Shown here: in pieces, positions 61,879 through 64,000 of the stretch
Numbering within the stretch: the stretch's first letter is position 1
Layout of the letters: each line of letters begins with the position of its first letter
NCBI RefSeq assembly: GCF_014695975.1
Contig: NZ_JACJPI010000058.1
Span: 248,001-312,000 of the forward strand
DNA: 64,000 nt
Direction of reading: 5' to 3'
Source of the DNA: Leptolyngbya sp. FACHB-321
Lineage (GTDB): Bacteria > Cyanobacteriota > Cyanobacteriia > Leptolyngbyales > Leptolyngbyaceae
The notes under the pieces: model-generated
Told to the model about the DNA's origin: nothing
What the model saw: only the letters and a program-made list of their open reading frames with translations
Database searches by the model: none
Translations under genes and position numbers: made by a program

Positions 61879-63054
61879 TTAACCCAAACCCTTCAGGCGA
61901 AACAGCAAAAACTGCGTCACCTGTTCCTGGCGGAAGTTGTCGTCGCTCACCAGTAACAAGCTGCGGCTACCGTCAGGCAAACGGGGACCGATCGTCATCC
62001 CTTCAAGATTATCCAGCGGCACGTTTAAAGAAGAGAGATCCAGCAGCAGCTTTTTAGGAATGGCTACCGTGCTGCGTGAGGTTTTTTTCACAGTGTCAAA
62101 TGACGAAATATCAGTCGCGCTACCCAGTGCGAGTTGAAAGAGCTTCACCTGAAAGCCTTCCAAGCCAAACGATCGCTCCAGGCTCAGGAAATGTCCGCCC
62201 TGGTCGATCGCTAATAGTTCTGTTAGACCGTGACTGATGGCACCCTCCGGTGGCGGGTCAAGTTGGTATAAATGCTCCGAAAGCAACAGTGCTCGACGAG
62301 CCTCCAGCAGGTAGTGGAGTAGGCGATTTTTGGCTCCTTGCGTTGGGTCAGCCGCGCTAACATCTTGCGTCAGGGCAGACTCAGTCACAGCAAACAGCCG
62401 AAACGGTTCGACTGCCGTTTTGCCATAGTTGCCAGAGGCGATCGTCAAGGATTCAAACCCTAGATTGTCTTGCACGCCCTGCGGCGGCTGATCATCTGTT
62501 GTCTCAGGGCTGTAGCGTTTGGGAACCTGGAGGCTGCGCTTCCATTGCCCTGTTCTAAGGTCAAATTCGCGCACAAACGGCGGAATGCCATCCTTTGTGA
62601 CACCTTCGCTCGAAATAAAGACGGTTTCTAGTGGCGATAGTGCAATGCCTTCTGGGTCGATCGTGCCTTGGGGGTAGGGTTTGCCGTCCTCACCCAAAAT
62701 TGTCGTAACAGACTCAATCGCCACTTGCTTAATACGTAGCGCTTCAGCCTTCGTACTATCCAGATCTAGCTTGAGCGTGTAGAAACGAGCGGGCGCAAAG
62801 TCGCTGCGATCGTCTGAAAGGGCATAGAAGCGATCGCGCTGACGATCGTACGTAATGCCCGATAACCCACCCACGCGAGTCCCCTTAAAAGGCTGTTTTG
62901 GTAACTGATAGTCGCCTAAAAAATCTACTGACAGATTTAAAAATAGCCGATCCTCGGCACTGACTTGCGGCAGGTCGCAACTTGTTAAAAGTGGCATGAG
63001 CGCCAGCAGGAGGGCTAGCAGACAAGATGTTAGATTGAATCGTCGATCACTCAC
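61879..63054 (-). CDS. Esterase-like-activity-of-phytase family lipoprotein
   Basis: 391 residues. Lipoprotein signal (LTSCLLALLLALMPLLTSC). The mature protein is a beta-propeller of the phytase-like esterase type (GGLSGITYDRQRDRFYALSD, GTIDPEGIALSPLETVFISS, PLDNLEGMTIGPRLPDGS). Its catalytic activity and substrate are unknown. The GTG at 63054 is preceded by GAGAGG and yields a proper signal; a GTG ten codons upstream is in frame. Confidence 0.85.
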   Translation of the reverse strand: MSDRRFNLTSCLLALLLALMPLLTSCDLPQVSAEDRLFLNLSVDFLGDYQLPKQPFKGTRVGGLSGITYDRQRDRFYALSDDRSDFAPARFYTLKLDLDSTKAEALRIKQVAIESVTTILGEDGKPYPQGTIDPEGIALSPLETVFISSEGVTKDGIPPFVREFDLRTGQWKRSLQVPKRYSPETTDDQPPQGVQDNLGFESLTIASGNYGKTAVEPFRLFAVTESALTQDVSAADPTQGAKNRLLHYLLEARRALLLSEHLYQLDPPPEGAISHGLTELLAIDQGGHFLSLERSFGLEGFQVKLFQLALGSATDISSFDTVKKTSRSTVAIPKKLLLDLSSLNVPLDNLEGMTIGPRLPDGSRSLLLVSDDNFRQEQVTQFLLFRLKGLG

Positions 63055-63522
63055 AGTCTGCCTCTCGCTTACCAATAGATACACCTGAATTATGAGGGAT
63101 CTTGCGATTGTGGTGGGTTTGGCGTGTGATTACGCTTAAGGATCGTGAAGTTAATAAACCCGCAAACTGTATGGGCGGATTTGGCAGACCAAACTGCATC
63201 CTGCCATGGCTTTGGCAGCAAAACCCGCCCCTACCAAAGATCGAACTTATTTAATTCCCATTCCTAAGTCGCCAAGCCTTTTTAACAAGACTTCTAGAAG
63301 TTGAGCAGACTACCGATGGCTGTTCCTAATGAGGCGGTTATCATGATGCCATCGGGTTTTTAGGTTGGACGGTGAGTCTATGTTAAAGGCAAAGCCATCT
63401 AAGCCTGCTGCTCAGGGGCATCGTTGCACCCCATGCCGATGTACCTAACCGCCACTTTAACAGAGTGCCGAGTACGGCATTTTTGATCGCACTTTTACAC
63501 TCAAGGGGAATGTAGCCGCCGC
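63055..63522. other. Intergenic region with a family B-like repeat
   Basis: About 470 bases between divergent genes. At 63170-63232 a segment from TGGGCGGATTTGGCAGA to AAAACCCGCCCCTACC is related to the family B repeats. Otherwise nothing is recognised. Confidence 0.45.
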
Positions 63523-64000
63523 GTGAAACTAACCAGTCTTTACAACAATGGCATTAGCAGCGTCGTGCTGATTGGCACGCTCCTCCAGATCAATGCAACG
63601 TTGGCTGATCCATCCAAGTTTGTGCCCCAAGCGATGGCTGACCTCGCCAGCATCGATCGCGTCAGTACGAGCGCCAACAGCAGCGTTTCTGTTACTGCCC
63701 AAACGGTTGCCCCAGTACCATCGATCGCAGCGAATGTTGCGACAATGATTGCTGGGAGTGGAGCAGGCAGTGCCCGTACCAGCAGTAAAGAGAACGCTCG
63801 TTCACCGTTGGGTATCAACCTGGCTGGCGTGACGAGCTACAGTGCAGAACGCCCGTTTGTGGACGTGTTTAAAACCACTCATCCCTGGTTTTCTAATGCG
63901 GAGGGTAAGAGTTGGGCACAGGGCGGCGACTTAGCACTTACCGCCGAGGGTTGGGTTGCGTCTTTGCGACCGGGGCAGTATGCGACGACAGGTGTGCTTG
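63523..64000 (+). CDS. Secreted protein, 5' part only
   Basis: At least 159 codons, running off the right edge. The start is a GTG at 63523 behind AAGGGGAA. Residues 1-28 (KLTSLYNNGISSVVLIGTLL) look like a signal peptide. A Ser/Ala/Val-rich linker follows, then LGINLAGVTSYSAERPFVDV and TTHPWFSNAEGKSWAQGG, which resembles the start of secreted carbohydrate-active domains seen in cyanobacteria. The catalytic part, if any, lies outside the window. Confidence 0.65.
   Translation, partial: MKLTSLYNNGISSVVLIGTLLQINATLADPSKFVPQAMADLASIDRVSTSANSSVSVTAQTVAPVPSIAANVATMIAGSGAGSARTSSKENARSPLGINLAGVTSYSAERPFVDVFKTTHPWFSNAEGKSWAQGGDLALTAEGWVASLRPGQYATTGVL

Overview
The window is chromosomal DNA from a phycobilisome-containing cyanobacterium. 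The evidence is a phycocyanin operon with its lyases (cpcBAEF), a second cpcBA pair, CpcT-type lyases, high-light-inducible proteins, a Fut iron transporter, a cyanobacterial group 2 sigma factor, a PEP-CTERM protein and very frequent GCGATCGC (HIP1) octamers. Gene order and content look like a Leptolyngbya-type or other non-heterocystous lineage, but nothing here fixes the genus. No prophage, transposase, CRISPR array or rRNA was seen. The only RNA gene recognised is tRNA-His.

Layout. 1-1.4 kb: the 5' part of a glycosyltransferase-like gene and a PEP-CTERM protein. 2-8.4 kb: secD-secF, a small membrane protein, lipoproteins, a sugar dehydrogenase and a TPR protein. 8.6-16.7 kb: a response-regulator/GAF/histidine-kinase fusion with a nested palindrome upstream, rodZ-like and pseudouridine synthase genes, a YbjN protein, a lipoate-ligase-like protein, an M50-CBS protease and a HEAT-repeat protein. 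17-21.2 kb: futC, futB and futA. 21.4-31.3 kb is the light-harvesting island: a high-light-inducible gene under an HLR1-like array, a degenerate partner, a CpcT/CpeT-like gene, a methyltransferase, cpcB2A2 on the + strand, cpcBAEF converging on it from the - strand, and an unusual linker gene. 31.5-39.7 kb: a coiled-coil protein, a degenerate metallo-beta-lactamase-fold protein, a second M50 protease, the molybdate operon modA-modB-modC-regulator, and cobO. 40.4-48.4 kb: a deoxyhypusine-synthase-like protein, an esterase, an ECF sigma/anti-sigma/Spy-like operon, an SDR, a DUF2079 protein and tRNA-His. 49.3-55.7 kb is a glycan locus with two glycosyltransferases, two methyltransferases and a CmcI-like enzyme. 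56-64 kb: a group 2 sigma factor, a HerA-like ATPase, a cytosine-deaminase-family amidohydrolase with a non-standard active-site residue, cpcT, a phytase-esterase-like lipoprotein and the start of a secreted protein.

How it works together. The 21-31 kb island holds two alternative phycocyanins. Only one has CpcE/CpcF beside it, and neither has rod linker genes beside it, so the rods must use linkers encoded elsewhere plus the single odd linker here. CpcT at 61 kb would attach the second beta-subunit bilin. Iron and molybdate uptake and cobalamin adenosylation supply cofactors.

Intergenic DNA is rich in small palindromes and dispersed repeats. At least two families recur within the window, and low-complexity repeats run into two coding regions. 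The observations I rate highest are the substituted discriminating residue of the deaminase, the second cpcBA pair with its long repeat-bearing leader, the degenerate Hlip partner, the MESSKFWK module shared by a glycosyltransferase and a methyltransferase, and the nested palindrome at 8.7 kb.
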